Assembly: GCA_021413675.1 (NCBI GenBank)
Contig: JAIOQA010000070.1
Location: forward strand, 1 to 64,000
DNA length: 64,000 bases
Reading direction: 5' to 3'
Origin: Deltaproteobacteria bacterium
Lineage (GTDB): Bacteria > Myxococcota_A > Polyangia > Haliangiales > Haliangiaceae
Shown: one piece after another, positions 45,489-55,024 of the stretch
Layout of the letters: every line of letters starts with the position of its first letter
Numbering within the stretch: position 1 is the first letter of the stretch
Position numbers and translations under genes: made by a program
The notes under the pieces: model-generated
Database searches by the model: none
What the model was told of the DNA's origin: nothing
The model's input: only the letters and a program-made list of their open reading frames with translations

Positions 45489-46622
45489 GTGAACGTCCCC
45501 CGATGGGCAGGCCTGCTCGCGTGGGCGGCGATCTGCCTTGAGTTCCTGCTGCTCGAGAGCCTCCCGTCCAGCGCCCAGGCGGTCATCGCCGTCGGGATGA
45601 CCGCGTTCGGCGCGGGCTTCGCGTGGGCGATCGGGCCAGGCCGCGACGGTCGCCATCCGCGGGCGCTGATCACGGTGATGCTCGCGCTGAGCCTGATCGG
45701 CACGCTGCTCACGACCGACCTGTTCTACATCGTCGCGTTCACGCTGCCGTTCGTGTTTCGCCGCCGCACCGCGGTGGTGTGGCTGGTCGCGCGCAACGCG
45801 CTGGCGCTGCCGTGGTTCGCGTACCTGATCCGCGAGCAGCAAGCTCAGGGCCTGCTGCCGCCGGGCGTGCAGGTGATGCTGATCGACATCCTGACCCACA
45901 CCGCGTGGCAGGGGTTCGCGTTCGTGGTCGCGACGGTGGTCACCGCCGAGCAGCGCGGCCGGGACGAGCTCACGCGGGTCAACGCCCAGCTACGCGCGGC
46001 GCAGCACCTGCTCGGCGATCGCGCGCGGCTCGAGGAGCGCGTCGCGATCGCGCGCGAGCTCCACGACGCCCTCGGCCATCACCTCGCCGCGCTGAACGTG
46101 CAGCTCGAGCTGGCCCGCCATCTCGCCGAGGGGCCGGCGCGCGCGCCGATCGAGCAAGCCCACGCCACCGGCAAGCGCCTGCTCGGCGAGGTCCGCGAGG
46201 TCGTGAGCGCGTGGCGCGGCGAGGCGTCGTTCGATCTGCTGACCGCGCTCGACGAGCTCGCCAGCGAGATCCGCGAGCCGGCGATCACCGTCGCGGTCGC
46301 CGACGGGCTCGAGCTCGGCGACTCGCTGGTCGCGCGCACGCTCTACCGCTGCGCCCAGGAGGCGGTCACCAACGCGATCCGCCACGCCGGCGCGCGCCAC
46401 GTGTGGATCGAGCTCGGCAAGGACGGTGCGCGCGTGCGGCTCGTGGTCCGCGACGACGGCGCGGTCGCCGAGCCGATCGTCGTCGGCAATGGCCTGCGCG
46501 GGCTGCGCGAGCGCGCGGAGGCGCTGGCCGGCACGCTCGACGTGCGCGCGGTCGCCGGCCAGGGGGTCGCGATCGAGATCGCGCTGCCGCTCGGCGAGGG
46601 CGCGCCGGAGATGGCGCGATGA
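45489..46622 (+). CDS. Sensor histidine kinase (NarL/DesK-type, HisKA_3)
   Basis: About 377 residues from GTG 45489; ATG 45444 would add 15 and is also possible. Five or six membrane segments (about 10-150), then a HisKA_3 box ARELHDALGHHLAALNVQLE (phospho-His), N-box EAVTNAIRHAGA and G-box GNGLRGLRERAEAL. The membrane part lacks a large periplasmic domain, so it may sense the membrane itself, as DesK does. It overlaps the response regulator by ATGA (46619-46622). Its signal and targets are unknown. Confidence 0.88.
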   Translation: MNVPRWAGLLAWAAICLEFLLLESLPSSAQAVIAVGMTAFGAGFAWAIGPGRDGRHPRALITVMLALSLIGTLLTTDLFYIVAFTLPFVFRRRTAVVWLVARNALALPWFAYLIREQQAQGLLPPGVQVMLIDILTHTAWQGFAFVVATVVTAEQRGRDELTRVNAQLRAAQHLLGDRARLEERVAIARELHDALGHHLAALNVQLELARHLAEGPARAPIEQAHATGKRLLGEVREVVSAWRGEASFDLLTALDELASEIREPAITVAVADGLELGDSLVARTLYRCAQEAVTNAIRHAGARHVWIELGKDGARVRLVVRDDGAVAEPIVVGNGLRGLRERAEALAGTLDVRAVAGQGVAIEIALPLGEGAPEMAR

Positions 46623-47251
46623 TCCGCGTCGTCCTCGCCGACGATCAGACGCTGATGCGCAGCGGCCTGCGCGGCCTGCTCGCGCTCGCGCCCGACATGG
46701 AGGTGGTCGGCGAGGCCGCCGATGGCGAGGCGGCGATCGCGCTGATCCGCGACCTCGCCCCCGACGTCGCGCTGGTCGACGTCCGCATGCCGCGCGCCGA
46801 TGGCATCGCCGTGCTCGAGCGCCTGGCCCCTCCCCCGCCGACGATCTTGCTGACCACCTTCGACGACGACGAGGCCCTGATCCGCGGCATGCGCGCCGGC
46901 GCCCGCGGGTTCCTGCTGAAGGACATCTCGCTCGAGCAGCTGCTCGACGCGGTCCGCCGGGTCGCGGCCGGCGAGACCCTGATCCGGCCGGCGGTCACCG
47001 CGCATGTCCAGCGCGGCATCGATCGCCTCAAGCCCGACTTCGATCGGATCGAGCGCCCCGAGCCGCTCACGAAGCGCGAGCGCGAGGTGCTGCGGATGAT
47101 GGCCGGCGGCCACAACAACCGCGAGATCGCGGAGGCGCTGCGCACGAGCGAGGGCACGATCAAGAACCACGCGTCGAACATCTTCGCCAAGCTCGGCGTG
47201 CGCGACCGCACCCGCGCGGTGCTGCGCGGGCTCCAGCTCGGCATCATCTGA
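46619..47251 (+). CDS. Response regulator, NarL/LuxR type
   Basis: 210 residues. Receiver domain: DDQTLMRSG, phosphoacceptor Asp in ALVDVRMPRADG, and a C-terminal TTFDDD..FLLKD pattern. The LuxR helix-turn-helix is LTKREREVLRMMAGGHNNREIAEAL...TIKNHASNIFAKLG. ATGA overlap with the kinase gene makes them a pair. It ends next to the convergent GAF gene (stop codons one base apart). Targets unknown. Confidence 0.95.
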   Translation: MIRVVLADDQTLMRSGLRGLLALAPDMEVVGEAADGEAAIALIRDLAPDVALVDVRMPRADGIAVLERLAPPPPTILLTTFDDDEALIRGMRAGARGFLLKDISLEQLLDAVRRVAAGETLIRPAVTAHVQRGIDRLKPDFDRIERPEPLTKREREVLRMMAGGHNNREIAEALRTSEGTIKNHASNIFAKLGVRDRTRAVLRGLQLGII

Positions 47252-48478
47252 TCAGCGCGAGCGGCCGCCGGCCGCCGGGAACACCAGCGCCAGCTCGTCG
47301 GGCGCGACCGCGACCTGGATCACGCCGCTCGCGCCGATGAGGTGCTCCAGCTCGGCGGCCGCGGCGCCGAGGACGTCCTCCGCGAGCCCGGTCGTGCGCA
47401 TCGCGATGCGGACGCCCGCGGGCCCCGCGTCGACGCTCGCGTCGATCCCGGCGGAGCGGCCCTTGAGGACCGCGGCGAGGATCGACAGCGCCGAGGTCAC
47501 CGTCGCGACCGCGACGATGCGCGGGACCGCGACCTCGAGGCCGGGGCGCAGGCCGGTCCAGCGCACGCCCCCGACCAGCTTGGTGTGGTGCAGCGCGAGG
47601 GACGACGCGGTCGTGACCACGTCCGAGACGAACGTCGCGTCGCGCTCGGCGGTGGTGAGGCGCTCGATCGCCGCGAGCATCGGCATGAGCCGGTGCGCGC
47701 TGCGCTCGAGGTCGTCGCAGATCTCGGTCAGATCGCGGAACGCGGCGATCGCCCGATCGAGGGCCCCGAACGCCGGCATCCGTTCGACCACCTCCGCGGG
47801 CAGCTCGGTGGCGAGCCGCACGAGGCCGCCGAGATCGGCGAGCGAGACCTTGGCCATGGTGACGTTGGCCTCGATCGGGCCGACGATGTTGCGCAGCTCG
47901 GAGAACGCCGGCAGCGCGGCGCGCGACAGGAGCGCGGCGGGTGTGGCGGTGCGGAGCTGGGCGAGCTCTTCGAGGCGCGCGCTGACCCGGGCCGCGAGGG
48001 TCTCGATGAGCGCGCGATCGACGTCGGAGAACTCGCGCGGCTCCGCGTCGATCGCACAGAGCGCACCGACCACCGTGCCCGCGACCGCGATCGGCTGGCC
48101 GATGTACGCCCGCGCGCCGTAGCGCCCGACGAGCTCCTGCGGCAGCAGCGCGTTCCCGGTCGCGTCGATCACCTCCAGGCGCTGGGAGTCGCGGACCACG
48201 AACTGGCAGAACGAGGCGTCGCGATCGGTGGCTCGAGCGATGGCGAGATCGGGGGGCAACCCGACGTGGGCCCGGAAGTACTGGGTGCGCGCGAGCACGA
48301 GTGACACCAGGGCGATGGGCATGTTGAGGCCCGCCGAGAGCTCGACGACCAACCCCTGGAGGACCGGGTCGAGTTCGGTGTCGAGCGCGCTGCCGGACAG
48401 ATGCCGCAAGCGAGCGGATGAATCGCCGGCCAGCGCGTCGATGCGCTGCGAGAAGCTTCGTCGGGTCAACGCCGTCAC
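47252..48478 (-). CDS. GAF-domain protein with degenerate kinase-like C-terminus
   Basis: About 408 residues with a GTG start (48478); another GTG at 48508 is possible, so the start is uncertain. The GAF domain (about 25-175) has RDASFCQFVVRDSQRLEVID and YIGQPIAVAGTVVGALCAID. After that, FSELRNIVGPIEANVTMAKV looks like a histidine-kinase dimerisation helix without its phospho-His, and the last 80 residues have an HATPase-like but incomplete pattern. I read it as a degenerate sensor kinase or a signalling scaffold. It lies 70 bases downstream of the PhaC-like gene, so it may be the tail of that operon. Confidence 0.75.
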   Translation of the reverse strand: MTALTRRSFSQRIDALAGDSSARLRHLSGSALDTELDPVLQGLVVELSAGLNMPIALVSLVLARTQYFRAHVGLPPDLAIARATDRDASFCQFVVRDSQRLEVIDATGNALLPQELVGRYGARAYIGQPIAVAGTVVGALCAIDAEPREFSDVDRALIETLAARVSARLEELAQLRTATPAALLSRAALPAFSELRNIVGPIEANVTMAKVSLADLGGLVRLATELPAEVVERMPAFGALDRAIAAFRDLTEICDDLERSAHRLMPMLAAIERLTTAERDATFVSDVVTTASSLALHHTKLVGGVRWTGLRPGLEVAVPRIVAVATVTSALSILAAVLKGRSAGIDASVDAGPAGVRIAMRTTGLAEDVLGAAAAELEHLIGASGVIQVAVAPDELALVFPAAGGRSR

Positions 48479-48548
48479 CCTCAAACGACGAATCGACCGG
48501 ATGCGCACAACAGGGAGCGCGAAAACGCCGGGATGTCGATGATCTGCC

Positions 48549-49619
48549 TCAGCGATCTCCCGATGGCGGGTCGTGCGCGATCCCGCGCTCCTCGTCCGTG
48601 TCGCGCGCGGCCCACCACTGCGACAGCATCGGCCACAGTCGATCCGCCGCCCTGCGCGAGACGACCGCACCGACATGTCCGCCGGGCAGGCGCAGCAGAT
48701 CGCGATCCGGGCTCGCGATGTGGTCGAGCAGCGCCGTGGCGCACGCATCGGGCACGATGTGATCCGCGCCGAAGCTGACGACCAGGGTCGGGCAGTCGAT
48801 GTCGGCGAGGCGCGCGGGCCGGCCCGACATCGTCATCGTGCCGGCGCAGAGCTCGTTGCCGCGGTAGAGCCGGTCGATGTAGTCGCGGTAGCACGCGCCG
48901 GGGAACGAGACGTTGTCGTTGCCCCAGCGCTCGGTCGCGAGGAACCCGTCGAGGAACTCGTCGTCCCAGGCGCGATCGAGGAGCGCCACCAGCTTGCTCG
49001 CGGTGAGGGTGGGCTTGAGCATCTGGAAGGAAGCCTGCATCAGGGGCCACGGCACGTTGCCGAAGGCCTCGACGATCGCGCCGACATCGAACGTGGGCGT
49101 GCGCGTCCAGGTCGCCATGATGCCGGCGCGCGCGAAGTCGATCGGCGCGGCCAGCGCGACCAGCGACGCGACGTGATCGGGACGCGCGGCGGTGTAGGTC
49201 GTGGCCAGCGTGCCGCCGAGGCAGTAGCCGAGCACGTGCGCGACGCCGTCCGGCGAGCGGCGCGCGACCTGGCGCACGGCGCGCCCGAGGTAGCGATCGC
49301 AGACGTCGTCCCACGTGAGGAAGCGATCCTCGGCGCCGGGCGTGCCCCAGTCGATGCAGTAGACGTCGTGGCCGCGCGCGACCAGCCACTCGATCAGGCT
49401 GCGCCCCGGCTGCAGATCGAGGATGTACCAGCGGTTGATGAGCGACGGCACGAGCAGGATCGGCGTGCGAAAGCTCGGGGTCACGCCGGGCGCGCGGAAG
49501 CGCAGGAGCCGCCACTTGTTCTCGGCGAAGACCACGTCGTGCGGCGTCTGCCCGACCGGCGGCAGGCCGCGGCCGAGGCGACGCGCGAGCGCGCGGAGGC
49601 TATCGATCGGGCCCTTCAT
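48549..49619 (-). CDS. phaC: Class III-like PHA synthase subunit PhaC (alpha/beta hydrolase)
   Basis: 356 residues, the length of class III PhaC subunits. Polymerises hydroxyacyl-CoA into polyhydroxyalkanoate granules. Lipase-like box GYCLGG with catalytic Cys133, PSLINRWYILDLQPGRS near the N-terminal core, an acid in SFGADHIVP and the final His in GGHVGAVV: the Cys-Asp-His triad is complete. The class III partner PhaE is represented by the small gene two places upstream. The paralogue at 59493 has the same layout. Last clear member of the PHA operon; it starts 13 bases after the acyl-CoA synthetase stop. Confidence 0.85.
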   Translation of the reverse strand: MKGPIDSLRALARRLGRGLPPVGQTPHDVVFAENKWRLLRFRAPGVTPSFRTPILLVPSLINRWYILDLQPGRSLIEWLVARGHDVYCIDWGTPGAEDRFLTWDDVCDRYLGRAVRQVARRSPDGVAHVLGYCLGGTLATTYTAARPDHVASLVALAAPIDFARAGIMATWTRTPTFDVGAIVEAFGNVPWPLMQASFQMLKPTLTASKLVALLDRAWDDEFLDGFLATERWGNDNVSFPGACYRDYIDRLYRGNELCAGTMTMSGRPARLADIDCPTLVVSFGADHIVPDACATALLDHIASPDRDLLRLPGGHVGAVVSRRAADRLWPMLSQWWAARDTDEERGIAHDPPSGDR

Positions 49620-49632
49620 GATGCTGCGGCCG

Positions 49633-51279
49633 TCATGAATACAGCGCCTCGAAGCGCTCCCGATAGCGGCCGTAGATCGCCTTGCGCTTCATCTTGAGCG
49701 ATGCGGTCAGGAGCCCGTTGTCGACGGTGACCGCGGCCGCGTCGTCGGCGATCCAGAACTTCTTGATGGTCTCGAACGACGCGAGCCCGGCGTTCACCGC
49801 GGCGACCGCGGCCGCGGCGACCGCGGTACGCTCGGCGGCCGGGAGGTCGGCGCTCATCCAGATGCCCGCGACCAGGTACGCGCGCGCGTCGCCGTAGACC
49901 ACGACCCGCTCGATGCCCGGATGATCCGCGAACCGCGCCTCGATGTTGGCCGGCGGCACGTTCTTGCCCCCGGCGGTCACGAGGATGTCCTTCTTGCGAT
50001 CGATGATCTGCAGGAAGCCGTCGTCGGTCCAGCGGCCGACGTCGCCGGTCGCGAACCAGCCATCGTCGGTGAACGCGGCGGCGGTGGCGGCGGGATCCTT
50101 GTGGTAGCGGCGGAACACGCTCGGGCCGCGCGCGAGGATCTCGCCGTCGTCGGCGAGGCGCACCTCGACCGAGGGCAAGGGCTTGCCGACCGCGTCGAAG
50201 CGATAGTCGCCCGGCCGGTTGAGCGTGAGCGACGGCGAGGTCTCGGTCAGGCCGTAGCCCTCGATGATGACCAGGCCGGCGTCGCGCAGGAGCTCCTTGA
50301 TCTCGACCTTGAGGCCCGCGCCACCCGACAGACAGAAGCGCAGGCGGCCGCCGGTGATCGCGGTCAGCGCGGCGCGCAGACTCGACGCGGGCGCGGCCGC
50401 GGCGATCGCCTTGGCGAGCTTCTCCCAGTAGGCAGGCACGCTCATGAACACCTGCGGCGCGACCTCGGGCAAGAGCGCGAGCGCCTCCGCCGGCGAGGTC
50501 ATCCACGACTCCCAGCCGAGGGTGTTGCCCAGGCACAGCTCGCCGAAGCCGAAGATGTGGCTCATCGGCAGCCACAGCAGATCGCGATCGCCGGGCTCGA
50601 GCAGCGGCGCGTTGCACCGCAGCCAGTCGGCGGCGTTGGTGCCGACGTTGCGGTGCGACAGCGGCACGCCCTTGGGGTTACCCGAGGTGCCGCTGGTGTA
50701 GAGCATCAGGCCCGGCGCATCGAGATCGATCGCAGCCAGGCGCTCGTCGACGACGCGCGGGTCGGCCTGATCGATCGCGGCGGCGGTCTGGATCGCCGAC
50801 CAGCGGGTGATCACCGGCGCGGTGTCGCTCGGCGCGGGGCCATCGGCATCGTCGAGCGCCGCGATGCGCTGGAGCTGCGGCAGGCGCGCGCGCACCGACG
50901 CGGCCCGCGCGCGCTGGTCCCCGCCGACGAACAGCACGCGGGCCTCGGCGTGCTCGAGCACGTAGGCGAGCTGGTCGGCGGTCGACGCCGGGTAGACCGG
51001 GACCATCACGCCGCCCGCGGCCTGGATGCCGAGGGCCGCGGCCGCCCACGCCACCGAGTTGCCGGCGTAGACCGCGGCGACCTCGCCGGGCTGGAGGCCG
51101 CCGTCGACGAGCCAGCGCGCGACCGCGCGCAGCTGGGTCGCGAGCTCGCCCCACGTGACCGCGGTCCACGAACCGTCCGGGTTCCGGACGCGGAAGCGGG
51201 CGCGATCGCGGTGGGTCGCGAGCTTGGCGAGGACCGCGCGCGGCGCGGGCTCGATCGTGAGGAGCGACGAGACGTCCAT
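49633..51279 (-). CDS. Long-chain acyl-CoA synthetase-like AMP-binding enzyme
   Basis: 548 residues, ribosome-binding site CGGAGGTCG before ATG 51279. AMP-binding signature [21 protein letters not shown], adenylation motif [10 protein letters not shown], and the hinge [20 protein letters not shown]. It activates a fatty acid or hydroxy acid to an acyl-AMP and then acyl-CoA. In this operon, between PhaE-like and PhaC genes, it may feed hydroxyacyl-CoA to the synthase or recycle monomers from depolymerisation. The C-terminal lysine region ([16 protein letters not shown]) is complete. Confidence 0.92.
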   Translation of the reverse strand: MDVSSLLTIEPAPRAVLAKLATHRDRARFRVRNPDGSWTAVTWGELATQLRAVARWLVDGGLQPGEVAAVYAGNSVAWAAAALGIQAAGGVMVPVYPASTADQLAYVLEHAEARVLFVGGDQRARAASVRARLPQLQRIAALDDADGPAPSDTAPVITRWSAIQTAAAIDQADPRVVDERLAAIDLDAPGLMLYTSGTSGNPKGVPLSHRNVGTNAADWLRCNAPLLEPGDRDLLWLPMSHIFGFGELCLGNTLGWESWMTSPAEALALLPEVAPQVFMSVPAYWEKLAKAIAAAAPASSLRAALTAITGGRLRFCLSGGAGLKVEIKELLRDAGLVIIEGYGLTETSPSLTLNRPGDYRFDAVGKPLPSVEVRLADDGEILARGPSVFRRYHKDPAATAAAFTDDGWFATGDVGRWTDDGFLQIIDRKKDILVTAGGKNVPPANIEARFADHPGIERVVVYGDARAYLVAGIWMSADLPAAERTAVAAAAVAAVNAGLASFETIKKFWIADDAAAVTVDNGLLTASLKMKRKAIYGRYRERFEALYS

Positions 51280-51296
51280 GGCGACCTCCGGTGGGG

Positions 51297-51605
51297 CTAA
51301 CGGGCGGCCCGCGCGTCGGCGAGCTGCTCCTCGAGATCGAGCAGGCGGCTCTCGAGCTGGTTGAGCTTGTGGAGCGAGCGCTCCTGATCGCGGCGCGTCG
51401 GCAGGCCGACCGCCGACCACCAGGTCGCGATCGCGCGATCGGTCGCGGCCTTGGTCTTCATCGCGGCGGTGAGCATCGCGCCGGCAGGGCCGAGCACCGC
51501 GGGGTTGCTCATGACCTGCTCCATGTACGTGGCGGTGGCTTGCTCCCACGCGCCGAAGCTCTGCTTCCACAGGTGCCAGGGGTTCATCGGATTCGAGGCG
51601 GCCAT
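51297..51605 (-). CDS. Small PhaE-like/phasin-like protein, 102 residues
   Basis: Excellent ribosome-binding site (AAGGAG). Helical protein starting [20 protein letters not shown]. The [20 protein letters not shown] segment followed by LLDLEEQL matches the C-terminal coiled coil of PhaE, the small-subunit partner of class III PhaC. Typical PhaE proteins are about 350 residues, so this is a minimal form or a phasin. It lies in the PHA operon 17 bases before the acyl-CoA synthetase gene, which supports a granule-surface or synthase-activation role. Confidence 0.8.
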   Translation of the reverse strand: MAASNPMNPWHLWKQSFGAWEQATATYMEQVMSNPAVLGPAGAMLTAAMKTKAATDRAIATWWSAVGLPTRRDQERSLHKLNQLESRLLDLEEQLADARAAR

Positions 51606-51629
51606 GGCGATTCTCCTTCGTGCGTGCGG

Positions 51630-52445
51630 CTAGAGCGAATAGCGCCGCAGGGACGCGGCGGTCGTGAAGTCGGGGTTGGCTTCGTCGGGGCGGCTCTCGG
51701 CGCGCGTGATCTCGCCGAAGCACTCGAACAGGAACTGCACCTGGCGCTTGCCGATCGAGGTGCCACCGGCGGCGGGCGCGCGGACGACGTGGGTGCGCAC
51801 GCGCAGCACCGGCGAGAACCGCACGTACGGCAGGTCGAGGCGCCCGGTGCCGGTGACGTCGACGTCGTAGGTGTCGGTGCCGATGAACGGCAGGCCCTGC
51901 GCGGTGCCCGCGGTGATCTCGCCGACCTCGTGGTGCGCGTCACCGTCGACGATCGGGAAGCGCAGCACCGCGACCGGCGTGGCATATGGCAGGAGCGTCT
52001 TGCCGGCGGCGGGCGCGGCGTCGTGCGAGGCCAGGCCGTAGAGCCAGAGCGCGGTGTCGTCCTTGCGGTAGATGCCGTCGAGGCCGCCGCCGGCATCGAC
52101 GACGAACGCGGCGCCCGGGAAGCTCGACGCGTACCACTGCGCGTTGAGCGGCGCGGCCGCGACCGCGACGATCGGGTCGTTGCGCTCCTCGGAGAGATCC
52201 CAGCGGTGCGCGTCGGCGGCGCCGGTGCCGACCAGATCGACCGCGATGTCGGTCGACACCGCGTAGTCGACGGCGAGGTCGAGGGCGACCGGCAGCTCGG
52301 CGGCGGTGATCGCGCCGTCGCGATCGGGCACGCAGTCGAACACCGCGGGCGGCTCGATCGCGGCGGGCGGCGTGAGGTTGTCGCTGCACGCGCTGAACGC
52401 GAGGCTCGCGAGGCTCGCGGCGATGAAGTGGATCGCGGTGCGCAT
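51630..52445 (-). CDS. Lipoprotein of the PHA operon, second of a related pair
   Basis: 271 residues. Signal [20 protein letters not shown] (lipobox FSAC). The mature part opens with [20 protein letters not shown] and ends with a [10 protein letters not shown]...[13 protein letters not shown] tail. The other operon lipoprotein (55021-55968) has CTPNHDGILQRAELPLAPG at the same place and CYGPVGTIVSQN...EFTTATEVRRLAP at its end, so the two are paralogues flanking the hydrolase-barrel gene. Function unknown. Its ATG shares one base with the preceding TGA (TGATG at 52443-52447). Confidence 0.85.
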   Translation of the reverse strand: MRTAIHFIAASLASLAFSACSDNLTPPAAIEPPAVFDCVPDRDGAITAAELPVALDLAVDYAVSTDIAVDLVGTGAADAHRWDLSEERNDPIVAVAAAPLNAQWYASSFPGAAFVVDAGGGLDGIYRKDDTALWLYGLASHDAAPAAGKTLLPYATPVAVLRFPIVDGDAHHEVGEITAGTAQGLPFIGTDTYDVDVTGTGRLDLPYVRFSPVLRVRTHVVRAPAAGGTSIGKRQVQFLFECFGEITRAESRPDEANPDFTTAASLRRYSL

Positions 52446-55024
52446 CAGAAGTGGTACCCGAGGCGCAGGCGCAGGGCCTGGGCCGGCTTGGCAGCGAGCG
52501 CGGTCGCGTCGAACGCCGCGCCGGGCAGCAGGAGCGCGTAGTCGAGGGCGATCGAGAAGCCGTCGAGGCTGAGCCAGCGCAGCGACGGATCGATCTCGAC
52601 GCCGAGGCCGCGCGCGCCGCTCGGCGTGGACGCGGCCTCGACCGCCCACGATGCGATCAGCGCGGCGCCGAGCTCGAGGCGCCCGGGCCCGATCTCGCCG
52701 AGGATGACGTCGGCGTGCGGGCGGAGGTACGCGGCATCGGTGATCGTGCCGATGATCTCGCGGAACAGGATCTGATCGATGTGGAAGTCGGGGTGGAAGC
52801 GGAAGTTGTCAACGGTGGTATCGCTCGGCAGATCGGCCTGCGCGCCGTCGAGCGATCCGGCCGGCGACGCCGGCTGACCGGGCGTGGGGAACGCGCCGAA
52901 CCCGGGCGCGTCGTCGCCGCTCGCGAAGCCGGCGTCCGCGCCGACGCGCAGGTTGCCGAGCAGGAACGCCGACTGCAGCGCGAAGCCGAGCTGGTCGGAG
53001 GTCGCCGGCTGGGTGAGCTCGACACCCGGGATGAGCGAGGGCTGACCGACGCGCGCGTGGGCGTAGTCGAGCTCGGCCTCGATGCGCAGGCGCGGCCCGG
53101 TGATGCGCAGCCACGCGCCGGTGGTGGTGGCGGAGAAGTCGCGCGCGACCAGCGCGTCGGGCGTGATCGGCTGCGGCGTCGCGGTCGGCAGGTAGTCGGC
53201 GGGGACATCCTTGGCCTGCCAGCGATGCGAGACGTAGGCGCCGTACTCGGCGGTCGCGATGCCCGCGGCGGTGCGGCGCGCGACGCTCGCCGGTACCCGC
53301 GCGCTGAGCAGCGCGGCGGTGACCGACGCCACGTCATCGGACGGCGCGATGTCGAGGATGCGGGCGTCGTCCTTGCGGCGGGTGAACGGGCCCGACGACG
53401 AGAAGTCGTAGGCGAGCGCGATGAGGTGACCGGCGAGCGGCGACACCAGCGCGATCCGATCGGCGGCGTCGCCGCCATCGCAATCGTCGCAGTCGCCGCC
53501 GTTGGCCACGATGCCGAGGCCCCAGTGCGCGCCCATGCGGCCGGCGGCGAGCACGCCGATCGGCGTGAGCACCTCGCCCCACGCGCGCTTGATCGCGATC
53601 GCGGTGAACGGCCGCTGGCCCGGCGAGGCGGCCGGCGTCGGGGCGCGGCCGGTGCCGACCTCGGGCGTCGAGCCCAGGCCGACGTTGTCGAGCCAGTCGA
53701 TGCGGGTCTTGATCGCGACGCCGGTGCCGCGCGCGTAGATCGCGAGATCGGTGCGCAGGCGCAGATCGCCGCCGTCGAGCAGCTGGCCACCGTCGAGCGG
53801 GACCGGGAACAGTGGCTGGCCGCTGGCGTCGGGGCCGCGATCGAGATCGAGGTTGTAGAGCGCCTCGCTGCGCACGCGCAGCGCGCCGCGCAGATCGAGC
53901 TCGGTGCGGGCGCGCGGCGCCGCGAACTTGCGCGGGGTCAGCTCGGCGCCGAGCGCCGCGAGATCGGCGCCCGGGCCGTACTCCCACGGCGACGGCGCGG
54001 CGAGCGGCGCGATCACCGGCGGCGGGACCTCAGCAAAATGCGGCGCGGGCGCGCGCGGTGCGGCCGGCTCGTCGGCGTCGGGCGCGGCGTCGCCGGGGGT
54101 GTCGCTCGCGGTCGCGTCCTCGCTCGTGGTGGTGAGGTCGCGCGCCAGGAACCGCACCAGATCGCGGGTCGAGGGGTTGCGGGCCTCGACCATCGGGATG
54201 TGGCCGCACGCCGGATAGACCTTCAGCTCGGCGTCCGGCAGCTCCGACGCGAGCCGCTGGCCGAAGCGCAGCGGCGTGACCTGATCGTCGTCGCCCCAGA
54301 GCAGCAGCACCGGGCGATCGATCGAGGGGTAGCGCGCGACCTGCGCCGCGAAGTGATGACCGCGCGCGGTGGCGAGCGCGGCCGCGACCGTGCCCGGGCG
54401 ATCCATCTCGCCGATCACGTGATCGACGCGAGCCTGGGTGATCCAGCGCTCGTCGTGATAGGCGAGCGGCACGCGCTCGTCGATGCGCTGCTTGTAGTAG
54501 AGCGAGAACAGGGCCTCGCCCGCGGCGGTCTGGGCCCAGCGGAAGAAGCTCGGGACCTGCTCGTCGTAGACGTAGGCCGAGTACAGCGCGATGCGGCGCA
54601 CCCGCCGCGGCGACTCGAGCGCCATCGCGAGGACCACCGACGAGCCCCACGAGTGCCCGACCAGCGCGGCATCGCCGACGCCGAGGTGATCGAGGACATC
54701 CCAGACGAGGTGCGCCTGGGCCTTGGGCGAGTAATCGCCGGGCGGCCGCGAGGTCCAGCCGAAGCCCTTGAGATCGATCGCGATCACCTTGTGGCGCTGC
54801 GCGATGACCTCGGCGACGCCGTTCCAGCTGTCGAGCGAGGCGCCGTAGCCGTGGATCAGCACGACCGTCGGGCCCTCGCCCAGCACGCGGTAGTGCACGT
54901 GCACGCCCTGCACGTCGACGAAGGTCGCGTCGGCGGGCGCGCCAGGCAGCGGCCCGGCGTGGAACTTCGCGCAACCGACGAGCGCGGTCAGCGCGAGGGC
55001 CGCGAGCGCGCGGGCATGGCTCAC
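52445..55024 (-). CDS. Fusion: lipoprotein alpha/beta hydrolase + TIGR04551-type outer-membrane barrel
   Basis: 859 residues. GTG start at 55024 overlaps the TGA of the upstream lipoprotein (GTGA, 55021-55024). Signal VSHARALAALALTALVGC (lipobox LVGC, Cys18). Residues about 35-305 are an alpha/beta hydrolase: VLIHGYGASLDSWNG, nucleophile Ser124 in VGHSWGSS, acid in LLWGDDDQVTP, His in CGHIPM. An Asp/Pro/Ala linker (about 310-345) leads to a beta-rich domain (about 350-859). Its AWGEVLTPIGVLAAGRMGAH and HWGLGIVANGGDCDDCDGGD segments match the TIGR04551 deltaproteobacterial outer-membrane family, with a C-terminal LRLRLGYHF strand. The hydrolase could act on PHA, lipid or another ester at the outer membrane. 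I saw no frameshift; the fusion looks genuine. Confidence 0.88.
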   Translation of the reverse strand: MSHARALAALALTALVGCAKFHAGPLPGAPADATFVDVQGVHVHYRVLGEGPTVVLIHGYGASLDSWNGVAEVIAQRHKVIAIDLKGFGWTSRPPGDYSPKAQAHLVWDVLDHLGVGDAALVGHSWGSSVVLAMALESPRRVRRIALYSAYVYDEQVPSFFRWAQTAAGEALFSLYYKQRIDERVPLAYHDERWITQARVDHVIGEMDRPGTVAAALATARGHHFAAQVARYPSIDRPVLLLWGDDDQVTPLRFGQRLASELPDAELKVYPACGHIPMVEARNPSTRDLVRFLARDLTTTSEDATASDTPGDAAPDADEPAAPRAPAPHFAEVPPPVIAPLAAPSPWEYGPGADLAALGAELTPRKFAAPRARTELDLRGALRVRSEALYNLDLDRGPDASGQPLFPVPLDGGQLLDGGDLRLRTDLAIYARGTGVAIKTRIDWLDNVGLGSTPEVGTGRAPTPAASPGQRPFTAIAIKRAWGEVLTPIGVLAAGRMGAHWGLGIVANGGDCDDCDGGDAADRIALVSPLAGHLIALAYDFSSSGPFTRRKDDARILDIAPSDDVASVTAALLSARVPASVARRTAAGIATAEYGAYVSHRWQAKDVPADYLPTATPQPITPDALVARDFSATTTGAWLRITGPRLRIEAELDYAHARVGQPSLIPGVELTQPATSDQLGFALQSAFLLGNLRVGADAGFASGDDAPGFGAFPTPGQPASPAGSLDGAQADLPSDTTVDNFRFHPDFHIDQILFREIIGTITDAAYLRPHADVILGEIGPGRLELGAALIASWAVEAASTPSGARGLGVEIDPSLRWLSLDGFSIALDYALLLPGAAFDATALAAKPAQALRLRLGYHF

